Shown here one piece after another: positions 46,621-58,700 of a DNA stretch of 64,000 nucleotides. Under the pieces are notes generated by a model, which was not told where the DNA came from, made no database searches, and saw only the letters and a list, made by a program, of their open reading frames with translations. The position numbers and the translations under genes are program-made. Each line of letters starts with the position of its first letter. Positions within the stretch are counted from its first letter, which is position 1. The stretch comes from Siphonodentalium dalli (lineage: Eukaryota > Mollusca > Scaphopoda > Gadilida > Siphonodentaliidae). The stretch is taken from NCBI GenBank assembly GCA_032622095.1, contig CP136067.1:80502705-80566704 (forward strand). The letters run 5' to 3'.

Positions 46621-47539
46621 TGATGACAGTGTGTATGGAGTTTTCTTTCACCATGGAGACATGACAAACTCTTCATTTGGAGGTATTGTATATATTTCAT
46701 TTGTATAATTATGTACATCTTTGTTTATATATACAATTTACAATAGACTTACAGGAAATCCTTGACCATGGTTTCTTCATAAGTCAGCCACATGTGTCAA
46801 GATATTAAGTCGCTGAGCAGGGCTTGCACTTTCGGTGGTAAAATGACAATTGATGTTGATCAGATAACATTGCCTCAAGTGACATGACATACATTTAGGG
46901 AAGTGGTGACGGGGGGATCTAACGGTGAAATTTTAAACAGTTGGAAATTTCACATCTGCAAGGTGCGCCGATGAATTTAAATGTGATATCAAAGATGGTT
47001 GCTGGCAGCAATGTTTTTTAACGAATTAAAAAAATTGATACATGTTTCTCCCAAAGTGGGGACTGGATGGCATTTATCTTTGGGTAAAATGTTTAACAGT
47101 TGGAAATTTCACAGCATTAGTTGGAAATTCCACACCATAAATAGAATGAAATTGTTCTTGATATTCGTCACAACACACATTTTGCCTTCAATTACCAAAG
47201 GTTGTTTACTTAGCTAAACATCAAAAAGCACCCAAGAAACAAACTGTCTGAATGATGAATTGCGTTATCGAGGTATAGGCCTATATATACATGTGTATGT
47301 GCTCTATTTCTGCAAACTGCACAATTGTGGGCGAGAGTACATGTAAGTATAGCACCAGTTAGTGTCAAGTAGTCACGATACAAATCTGTCTGCTGATTAT
47401 ACGGTAATAATACCAAATCACATCGAGATTGATAATTAAGTGGAATCTGCATACTTATTGTGTGTGTTAATATACTTGGAAACATTTAAGTTAAATTACT
47501 AATGTATATACATTAAAGATGCATAATTAACACTCCTAA
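46621..47539. other. mostly unassigned, with a repeat fragment at 46,965-47,025
   Basis: The fragment duplicates 46,249-46,300. Partial copies of 'gttggaaatttcac' lie at about 46,938, 47,100 and 47,120. I see no gene. Confidence 0.45.
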
Positions 47540-47735
47540 ATTACTATTTCTTTGGCTTCGGGGGTAAAAACCCACCCATCAAAGCTGAGAATGATCAGAT
47601 ATAAAAAATTTATTTTGTTATTTCTCGAAATGTGTAATTATTTGTGGCCCAAAAAAGAGTTGTCAAATCGACGGTCTCAGACAAAATTGCGGATGAAGAT
47701 GGATAACTCTAAAATAAAGTGGTAATACGGCCAAA
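47540..47735 (+). repeat. dispersed repeat, inverted partner of 405-615
   Basis: 'ttggcttcgggggtaaaaac', 'ccacccatcaaag' and 'gatgaagatggataactcta' match the reverse complement of 405-615 in order. Confidence 0.6.
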
Positions 47736-49489
47736 TTTTGTGATACTCAAGTGATAATATGGCCATATTTCGCTGGACAACATGTTGATAAATAACACAT
47801 TTTGGGAAATTTTATACCATAGCTGACAGCAGTTAGCATTATTTTGTTGTAGTTAATCGATTCTGATAACAAAAGCGTATCTTTGAAGAATGTTGTTGTT
47901 GTTGTGACTTGATGATATGGGGACCATCTGATTGGATTGAGTACCTTGAAACAACCGGAGAATCCCACATGCATATGATGCGATGCTCTATTCTTTCAAA
48001 ATACTTTAGAGGAACCATGCTATGCACTGCGGCTAGACAATTCAATTTTATTCAATATCGACATCGGTGTCCCAATTCGATATCCGATTTTGAATCTGCG
48101 GAAAAGTACCGATTTGCAGGGCCCTAATAAAAAAAAAAAGTCTCCAAAAAAAATAAAAAATTGTGAGACTAGAAGAAACAGGTCTTAAGAGTATGTTGTG
48201 CAATACAAGTACAGTATCTAATAACAATATATAAAATGAAAGCAAGTAACACTTTTATTGACTATACATTTTGTGGTGGTTAAAGTATTAACGAATCAAT
48301 AGATACATGTATTACCCACTCTTATGGCTGAATTCATGATTATAGTGTATTATCTTCATTTCTATAGATCACAGAATGTGATACCGTAGTTTACAAGTTC
48401 CAAACTTAAATCCAACAAACATGAAAATTTTACAATTAAACTATAAATGTCTTCATTTAAATAAATTTATAAAATACAAAACTTACACTCAACAGATTTT
48501 TAGATTAAAAAAAGACTGCTATTTATGGTTATATCAGCATGAAAGCCAGGTTCTCCAAATTTTAGTAAATTAAAATCCGCACAATGTGTACTAAGACAGA
48601 CAAAGAGAGGTAATTCATCTTTACTGATATCGATCATGTCGAAACATCAATGACTGGGGAATGATTGGGGAAGATGGATTAATTAACATATTGAATCAAT
48701 ATAAAACAACAATACATCAATAACCAAAAGATGGATAAACACATATTTGCAACAGAATAACAGTGGTCTACCACTGAACATCACATTCAGAAGCGATATT
48801 TCAGGACTACTTTTGTGTCGATTAAGTTCATGAAACTATAATCATAAATGTTTGAAGACAAATTCTATGACAATTTAATATATAATATTTGTTGTCAAAC
48901 AGTATAGATATAACTTCAAAATTTAATCAAAATACCACTAATTTAATATATTTTAATACAAATGTTAGCAAAAACCCTATTTATGAAGATTATTTTACCA
49001 AAAAGTAGATATCTCTTGCCTTTTTTACACCAAAAAAAGTGACTCGGGGGGAACAAGATTATATCACTAAAAATTATCCCTCCTCCTGCACTACTGCCAA
49101 TACTTTAATTGCGCAAACATTGCAACAGCTGTCCTTCCATAACATCAGTGATTTCAATGTAATTTATGCCCTCCCCTAAGTAAACAAACAATCAATGTTA
49201 AGTTTATTTGAAGTGTCTACTAGTTGTTTTCCGTTATCTGTGCTGATCTGTGACTAAATTATTGTATAATTTAATAAGATAAAATTCTGAACATGGTTGG
49301 AATATCAAATTTTTAAGCAATCTTCAAAATATGGTTTAAATGCAAAACAAAAACAACCTCAGTCTATGTAATTATTTAAATCTGGGTATTGTCAAAGAAC
49401 TTATGCAGCACATATGTCATGCTTGGAAATGAAGTTTTCTCAATTTTGTCAATTCATTAGCACTATGCTTTCATGTGTGATTATTTAAA
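47736..49489. other. no gene recognised; DNA downstream of the minus-strand gene
   Basis: A 72-codon frame at 47,909-48,127 is followed by 'taataaaaaaaaaaa', which looks like a retroposed end rather than a gene. The rest is AT-rich and may include alternative 3' UTR of the gene ending at 49,670. Confidence 0.4.
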
Positions 49490-49509
49490 TATAGTTGAAT
49501 AATGTAAAC

Positions 49510-49669
49510 TTTATTGCATGAAGCACTGAAGGCCTTATCTTAGACTATGCACTATACAAAAATGTAAACCTGCAAGAGAACACATTGTAAACTAGGGATT
49601 TCGCTGGTGAATAGCACTTCAAAGTGTTTTCATTCAAGTGACACATTAATGACTTGCATACAGTAAAGA
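49510..49669 (-). other. 3' UTR with AATAAA polyadenylation signal
   Basis: After the stop codon at 49,672-49,670, the minus strand runs about 155 nt to AATAAA (plus-strand 'tttatt' at 49,510-49,515) in the context 'catgcaataaagtttac'. The cleavage site would lie 10-30 nt further, near 49,490. The UTR is AT-rich and free of repeats. Confidence 0.65.
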
Positions 49670-49769
49670 TCATGAAACAATATTGGCTGCAAAGGAGTGA
49701 AGGTTTCCCATCTGACTAAGTCCACTCTGTATATGGTTTGTGTGGATCTCAACGTTGTTTTCGAACGTG
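49670..49769 (-). CDS. terminal coding exon of the unidentified gene
   Basis: Acceptor 'cttttttccag'. The first base completes the codon split from the previous exon. 32 codons (TFENNVEIHTNHIQSGL, then SQMGNLHSFAANIVS) and a TGA stop follow. Polar helical composition. The fit in phase with the upstream exon is the main support that this is real. Confidence 0.75.
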
Positions 49770-52700
49770 CTGGAAAAAAGACAAGAGAAGTATGTTTCGG
49801 TCATTACTCAAGATTCTTTTAAAGGTTAACAGTCATGCAAAAAAGTAACAAGGTTAGAAAAGTAAGCCTATCTGCATCATGATAGCATGTCAGATTTATT
49901 CTCACAAGTAATACATTTTATTATATGCTTGCCCATAAAATAGCGGGAAATTACCGAAAAGTAGATCGTTGTATTTATCTCTTAGAAGCCACAGTGAAAT
50001 AGGATGTCGTTATTTCACTCTAGATAGCATTATTTCACTTTAGCTTATCAACATCCAATTATCGATAGATCATGCAAGTATCATCAGCAAGTGAGCGTTT
50101 TTGATTGGATAGCCGCAACTGATCATGCAGCATGCAGATGTGACCAGGCCGTGACATGGGATTTTTTATATTTTGACTGTGGTGACACGGAGACTTGTTA
50201 GTTTCAATTCCGTATTTCATTTGTCTTGTTGATTTATCTAGGTAATTGTGCACTTATGATTAGTAGGAAGTATTCTTCCTAGTATTGTTCAAATTGCTGT
50301 ACTATTAAAAGTAACGAGAGGCCGATCACGATCGGCAGATGTTTAACCCATCCCTTGGCGATAGTAAATTGTTAAGATCAGAATCATAATCTTTTAATGT
50401 TGAATTATAGAGTATACTGTTATGATCTAAAGTAGTATATGACAAATGTACATAATAACCAGTAATAACACAAATTATTGGAATGTATGAGTCAATATAG
50501 AAGGGTTAATATAACATCTAAACTCTAGAGCCTGTCACCACTATCATAGTGTGAGCAGTTCTATTCATGTTGTTGCAAATTGCCATGTGAGATATCAAAA
50601 TAATATAATTATTTATTTAATGGAAAAGGTTAAAAGACATGGAATGGGTAAAAGGGGTTAAATCACCTATCTCTGCCCTGTTTGATCCAATGTAGTCCCA
50701 TCATCCAAGGACTTAGAGAGCTCCATTGGTCTAGTTAAATAAATTCACCTGGCTAAGTTGTGGTTAAAAAGATAGCTAAATCAATTTATCCAATAATTCA
50801 CTGTGTCTCTTATACAGACCTAACATATGAGGGCTATAAATAACTCTCAAAGCAATAAACTATATTGTCTTTTATCTTGCTCACAGAGAAGCAGGTATTC
50901 ATTAATTGTAAGTTACTTGGGTTATAATCTGGATAATTCTTAGTTTAAAAAGGGCCATATCTCTGGTATAACAAATTGGATCTAACCCATATTCAAACTC
51001 GTTCTGTATTTTGAGTTGAGAAACTCACATACCAAATTTGGTTCCTATCAGATGAAAAATGGTTGATTTATCGAAGTACATGTATGTGTGAATCATATGT
51101 CAAAGGACCATAACACCATTAAAAAAAATCCGATCAAACCCATATTCGAAATCAATCTGTATGTTGGTCTGAGAAACTCATACACCAAATTTGGTTCCAA
51201 TCAGATAAAAAATGTTTGAGTTATGGCAGAATTAATGAATTCTAAGTCGAAAAAGGGCCATAACTCCGTAAAAAAAACTCCGATCAAACCCATATTCGAA
51301 CTCGATCTGTATTTTGGGTCGAGAAACTCACATACCAAATTTGGTTCCGATCAGATAAAAAATGTTTGAGTTACGGCAGAATTAATTAATTCTAAGTCGA
51401 AAAAGGGCCATAACTCCGTAATAAAAAGTCGGATCAAACCCATATTCGAACTCGATCTGTATTTTGGGCCGAGAAACTCACATACCAAATTTGGTTCCGA
51501 TCAGATAAAAAATGTTTGAGTTATGGCAGAATGCGTGAATTCTAAGTCGAAAAAGGGCCATAACTCTGTCAAAAAAAGTCGGATCAAACCCATATTCGAA
51601 CTCGATCTGTATTTTGGGCTGGTTTTGATCAGGTAAAAAATGTTTGAGTTATCGCATTACACGTAAAGTGTCTACGGACGGACAGACAGACAGACGGACG
51701 GACAGACGGACGGACGGACGCACGACGAGTGGTCAATCCGGACAACGACACTATGTTTACCATACATGGTATGGGTAAACATAAAAATGACGCATAACTT
51801 AGCAACTTTGAGCTTTAATAATGTGCATATAATAAAAACAATACCTACAGTTTTTTGTTTGAATACCTGAAACATCTCATTCGTGTCTGGAAAGAAATAT
51901 CGAATTTTCACTCGTGGCTGCCACTCGTGAAAATTTGATATTTCTCTCCAGACACTAATGAGATATTTTGGTATTCAAACAACAACTGTAGGTATTCTCT
52001 ATGTATATTGTTTGTTGGAGTAAGGTATATTGTGTTCTGATTTCGCTCAGTTCTAATTCCTGAAATGAATTTCTCACATCGCCACCATGTGAGGTGTCAG
52101 AAAAGGAAAATTGTAATATTTTAGCTAATAACAGCATTGTGCACCAGGGTAATTAATCATTGTGCATAGCATCATACCATTACTAAGTTAGAAGTTGAAT
52201 CACGAAGAAGGAACAGTTGCAGCTGAAACACAATTACCAATAAAGGGATGAAATATACTCACGTAATGTTATTCAAGTCTAAAGACTCTTTTATGGATTT
52301 GAGACTCTCCTGCAATGATTTGCACTCAAAAGAATTGAATTCAGCAGTCGAGAATGTCTGTAACAGAGTATAGCATGCAATAAATATACTGTTGACCACA
52401 GTAAATTTCAAAACAAGGTTAAGTTACCCACTAAATGATCACACCAAGCCAACACAGTTCACGTTTGATACAGGGTCAAATAGTTTCTTCATATGATTTT
52501 GGTGTGAACACTATTTAATATTCGCAAAAAAGACATGAATTTACAAGATGTATGTGATATAATATGGAAGAAGTCTGTTCAATAAGCCGGGGAAAATTTT
52601 AATTACTGTACATTTTTTATAGAAACACGCATGGAATTGAGATCGAAAAGACCCGTTTCCCAGTTCAGATTTACAATTCATTACTATAATTGGTAACTAT

Positions 52701-55700
52701 GTTCAAACATTTGTTGAACGCGTGACTGGATTGCGACCGCATTCTCAGGAAAAATGCATCGGTCACACTTGATTTGAGATATTTTTGACGAAAGAAATCA
52801 TATGGAATCTATCAACTAACTTTTTACGGACATCTGTTTGGGAAATAATGGCAATGGGCAACTGATATTAGACCCAGTGCTAGCCAATGCGGAAATATAA
52901 TTCTTCGTTGGCCCCAGAAACAGCCCTCATAATGGCTATGACAATCAGTAATGCCGAAGCCATTTGCTGAAGCAAAGTGGGCCATGCCAAAGGGTTGTCA
53001 TAGCAGATTGCCAAAGTCAAATAATCTGAATTAAGAGGGTTGCAGAAATAAATTTAAAAATATAAATATGTGTGCACGTATGATTTCAAAAATTGTTGGC
53101 CTCAGAAATGAGATAGTGACTTTGTTTTGTCCTTGGGGGGGGGGGGGGGGGGAATCAATGATTTTTTTTTTTAAATTGCAAATCTTCAAGTTTTTTGTGA
53201 ATGAACAATAGTAATTTCCTTGCACATGAGATAAAATGAAAGCAATGCCGAGCTAAAAACATCCCATTCCTATGGACGGTATATTTTTACCCGTATCAAA
53301 AATACTTATGACAACATTGCGAATGTGAGACATCACAAGAGTACTGGTACTATAATTTGTTATAAAAGTAAGTGATCCGGAAAACATAACCACTTGACAA
53401 AAGTAATTAATCATTTGACCATAACAGCAGTTTCTAAAACTGAAGTCAAGCATTTACAACAAAACGTTCAGTGAAATTTGCTTCGAGAAAAGCGATTGAG
53501 CCCAAATGTGATGAAATCTAGTTTGTGAGTTACAAACATTTTGGAACAGCATAAGATGGGAATATAATGTGGAGGAACCTTCGGATAACACTAGATGTGA
53601 TATGTCGGTCAGATGTGTAATAAATACAAAAGCTCATATGTGTTATTCACCAACAAATTATTACACACATGCGATGCCAAAATATAACACAAAGACTGGA
53701 TCACTATCCTTGCGTCACTGAACTCATGCCATGAATTGAAGTCTAATAACACACAAGTACATTCATGTTATTTCAATTAGATGTCACTGCTATCATTCAG
53801 AGCTTGAAAAAAAAATTAACTATGCTCTTTCTTTTCCCAGCATACACACATCACAGGTGAACAGTGTAATATTTAAAAAAACAGCCCAATTTTTTGTCCA
53901 GTGGAAACAAGATGTTGCACCTCGGGTGCTGGAATAATTGAAATATGGGCAGGACGGAAACCAAATTTAAAAAGATATATGAGTGGACAGACACAAATTC
54001 AACATTTTCAGATCAATAAAGAGGGATAACTCTTGAACAGAAAATGCAAACACCATAACTGAACTCTTTTGAAAGCCCTCCTGATGCCAAACCTTCATAC
54101 TAAATTTCAACAGAATCCAATAACCCATGGCTGAGATATATGAGGGGAAGAGCGGAAATCCAAAATTTTCAGATAAACAAAGAGGGATAACTCTTGAATG
54201 GAAAATGTGAACGTCAATGAATCCTCTTTTGAAAAGCCCTCCTGATGACAAACCTGCATACCAAATTTCATCGAGATGAGATTACCTATGGTTGAGATAT
54301 GTGAGCGGACGGACGGAAATCCAACATTTTCAGATAAACAAAGAGGGATAACTCTTGAATGGAATATGATATTTTTAAAAATATAATATATATTTCCTTA
54401 AAGAAAGCCTGAACACTGAACTATATGGATAGATGTCCTGCGTTTGTAAACCATAGCAGAAAAGGGTTAACTTTTTGGTCGGTCGCCTACGGTAACTAAT
54501 GGTCAGGGGCTTGCCTCGGTATCAGTCACGCATGCGCAGTCCCAATATAATTCACTGTACAGATTGAATTTAGCCAGTTTATTTTCAACTCAATCAGAAG
54601 ATTGGCGAGTCGCGGGGTTGGGAATGGCACCGCCATGGGAGGGCCCTATGATAGTTCAGTGTTCAGGCTTTCTTTAAGGAAATATATATTATATTTTTTA
54701 AAATATCATATTTCCGCCAAAGGAAGCCCTCACACTGAACTATATGGATTAGAATGCAAGCCCAGGAGGAGGCACGAGCAATAAAGTTAATAGCCAAATT
54801 TTGAGTAAAGGTACTCTTCTAAAACAGATTGTACCATATATGAACACTTTAATGAATCTGTTAGGATTATTTACGTGAAATAACTCATATAGTTAGAGTG
54901 CTATATTGCTCAAATGTGTACCGCCCCCCTTGTTTTGAAACAAACATCCCATGAGGTGCCATCCAATGCATAGTTGCGAGCGAACCGAGCAAGTATAACG
55001 TTAGAAGAAACTCTTCGTTCCTCTCTGTGTCGTCTTCTTCAGCTGTCTGTTCTAAGGTCCCACCCGTCAAGGTCCCATGATGCAGGATCATGAAGGAAGG
55101 AGACTAACTCACTCTCCGCCTTAGCGACAGAACGGCCTGCAGACGGAGGCCCACTCCATCGATGGCGAGACAACCTAAGTTAACTAACTGCTATTCGCCA
55201 AAGAAAAAGCCAGAGAACCTGATGCCAAATTTGTGGCACAGGGATTGAGTTGAGAACCCATTAGGCCAAACAGGTTGTACAACGATAATGGAGTCAAGCC
55301 ATCTGAACAGAGGGAGCCCTCTCTGAGGTACCTATGCAACACAGGATATCCGACAGAAATCCTGTGATACAAATCTTACGAGTATATAAACAGTCCTTCC
55401 CATGAGGAAAACACACCGAGAGCATTTATTTGCTCCCGTAATGCAGAAGACGGGTGTAATATGGCACCCATACGATACCATAATTGTACATGTAAGTTTG
55501 GTTTTTGCTCAAACCAAAAGTCATTGTGGAATAGACCTATGTCTAGTTACACTTTAATATGCCATAGTTGCACTGAGATGGTAAAGCATCTAAATAAACC
55601 TTAAAATAGTTCAATATTGAACCAACAATTACAGTCTCCATTAGTATTTTGTGAAGAAGGACGGGTGCGAATTTTAGCACACGTGAATTGAAAATTACGA

Positions 55701-58700
55701 GTGCATACGGGTTCGAGAGCAATCACTCCCGTCTCCTGGGAAGGACTGATATAAATATATAAAAATGATATAAAAATTATATATCAAGGTGATCTATAAG
55801 TCACAATGAGATCATTGCAGAAGGCCCTTTGGCTCTTTGACAACTGAAATCAGTTCAAATGATGTACAATGTAATCAGATGATAACCACGGGTAAATTGT
55901 CACCATGCGGAATATTCAGTTCGGAGCCTCTGCCCAGAACATCATGTCACTTTCCCCCCCAAACATGCAGCAGAACGACCTAGGTGTGTGATATGTTAGT
56001 GTGAGGCATGCAGCAAACTAGGGGAAGACCCCCTCCAAAAAGGCTCGCTGATTAAGGAAACAAATGAAAATTTTTATCCTCCTAGTAAAGGACACACATC
56101 CCTTTATAATGTTGTTACTTATTGAATTTTAAGAGCCATGATGGAGAGGAGCTCCCCCGACCTAAGTGGTCCTGTTGAAGGCATGTTTAAGGAAAATAGG
56201 ACAAATCCAGCATAGACCGAAGCGAGCAGAGTTGTCAGCATGATCTCAGGCCCTTATGATTGGGCGGCTGGTGCCATGTGGTTGGGATCCCCTCATATGG
56301 GTTGGTCCCTGCCTGCAAGGAAAGGTTTGATGGCTAGTCAAAGAGCTTCCTCGAAAGCTGAGCTGGACAGCGCAAACGTCTTTGCCTGTTTTTTATTGTC
56401 GAATGTTGATAGGACAATTCCGGCATATACCGAAGCGCGCAGAGTTGGCAGCATGGTTTCAGGCCCGTATGATCGGGTGCCATGGGGTTGGGATCCACTC
56501 GGACTGGGTGGTCCCCTGCCTGCAAATAAAGGTCTATAACGCTAGTCAATGAGCTTCCTAGAAAGCTGAGATGGACAGTGCAAACGTCTTTGCCCGCGTT
56601 ATTGTCTATTGTCTATAGGCGTGCAGTGCCCTGTTAATTTTATTACCATGTGCCAGATAATCAAATTGATATTGGTAATAGTAGTATGAAGAGCCATGAG
56701 ATGTACTCTGTCGGCCAGGCCATTGGCAGGGTCGTTGTGGCACGTGACAAGAGAAATGCTTTCCATGTAAATGTGCTTCATTCATGTGTGAAGTCTATTG
56801 ACCAGTGTGTCAGTTGCGGGTCGTGTCACTTACCTATGAAATGTATATCACAGGTAAGATAGATCGTGTTCTCGATGCATTTTGAAGACGGTGGTACGAG
56901 TGCGCAGGGCGAGCCAGGCGAGCTTGAGAGTACATAGTTCAGTAGGAAGAAGCATATAGATGAGATAATCCGTGGATAGGAAATCACGATCCGCAGCTTC
57001 TGCCTTACCGATGCCAGACTGTGACGACCGAAAAGACCCACAGTCTGACGTATTGTGCGCAGACGGGTCGTCATCGAAAGCCTCAGACGCCTTGGGGTGT
57101 AAGGATAGCATGTCGCTCTCTGCCCTAGCGTCGGAACGACCTGCAATAATGGACGACAAAACACTAGAGGGAGGCCCATTCCGGCGATGGCTCAATTGAG
57201 GAGTAAATACCTCCCATGGAATTTTAAGGCTGATAAACTGAGTTCCAATTTTGGAGTCCAGTGTCGAAATGAAGAATCCCATAGCCATTAGCCAAAACTG
57301 GTTTCTTCTAATAACCGGAAGGAGGTGGAGCCATCGGACCGGGGTGAGCCCCCCCCCCCAAATGCAGGTGGTCCCGACCAAGCTGAATGTCCTGTCCAAG
57401 CAGAACGATGGGTAGAGGCCATTGCAGCAGAAACCCCAAGACGGCTGAGAGGCAGGCAAGGCCGTGTCTTTATATAGATCGTGACCAAGGGGACCGGGCT
57501 TGCTACCTCATGGATAGGGCCACTGCCCTATGCCGAAGTCGCCGTAGGCCGCCCAGCCGGTGTTGTTACGTTCGCACGCGATTTTTGGCAACTTCAGCAC
57601 ACAGAACCGCTTGCGCCGGTGTGGGACCAAATGTCCTGGGGGTCCCAAGTACCCCTGCATCGCCACCGGTCGCTTCCCCACTAATTGATTTAATGCCGCG
57701 GCATAATCGGGGGAGCGTGAACTGTTCCTGCCCGAGAAGAGATCCGCCCGAGAAATACTACCTGGGAAGGATCCAGAGATGGTGCAAATAAAGGCTCTAT
57801 ATCATACTAGTAGACTATCTCATCCGATTTTCATGTTTAGTTGTTGAATTATTCTTCTCTTAGAAAAATTTGTTGAAATAATGGAGAACCACTTTAATAA
57901 TTACTATCCCCAGGGTCTCCAGAGTTTGAGCGCCCAAACCTGTAGCAGGTAGAAAAACATCCCTGGATCCTTCTCAGACATTTACAAGCCCACCGGTTCA
58001 GACCGGCTTGCTGAACCGGCTGGTGTATAATCGCAGCTATTGTTCATTAGACCTACCGCCATACTTAAAGTAATTAACCACCAATAACGTGGTGTCACCC
58101 AGTTAATATGGCGGTACTATACCGCGGTATCCTCCAACACCGCGGCACCGATACCGCTTGTTAACGCGAACAAGCATGCGCGAGTAAATACCTCCCCTAA
58201 AAGAGTTCCATGAAAATCACCGCGGTATTCCACAAAATTAATGCGGTGCCCGCTAAAAGACCACTGTATCATCACCCAATACCGTAACTTCACGCCATGA
58301 CCGTCTCGATACCGCTACCGTTTATTACCGGTATCACCGCGGTCATGACCGGGGTATCACCCCGTTTCTCTGGTCAATCACTTTGAGAATAGCGGTATAT
58401 ACAAGGTAGCTATTAATCGACATACCTCTATGACATGGCTGAGATTTATTCGTAGCACTACGGTACTACTGTCATATGAAGTTATTGTTATGCATGTGAC
58501 ATTGATAAACCAAGATCTAATCAACTGTCAGTATTCTTGGGTAGATTGTAATCAACTTCAAGGTCAAACGTGATTAACACATCTGGATCATTTGTATTGA
58601 AACATAGTATTATGTGAAAGCACGTTGTTCATAACATGACGAGAGATAGCGTCAGTAGCGATGGAATTATTGTTAAATAAATTTCCACGCATTAAAACGT

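Noticed and set aside
47909-48127. 72-codon frame followed by poly-A as a retrogene
   Set aside because: The A run is short and no target duplication was found. The peptide is not recognised and could be chance.
53131-53151. Poly-G tract as a functional G-quadruplex element
   Set aside because: A single homopolymer in an intron is more likely a simple repeat. Its length is uncertain in sequencing, and nothing around it supports regulation.
56240-56539. 99-codon frame with repeated SGPYD motifs as a repeat protein
   Set aside because: It is a two-copy 205-bp DNA repeat whose copies differ in length, so the frame is not preserved. It lies within a transposon-like element.
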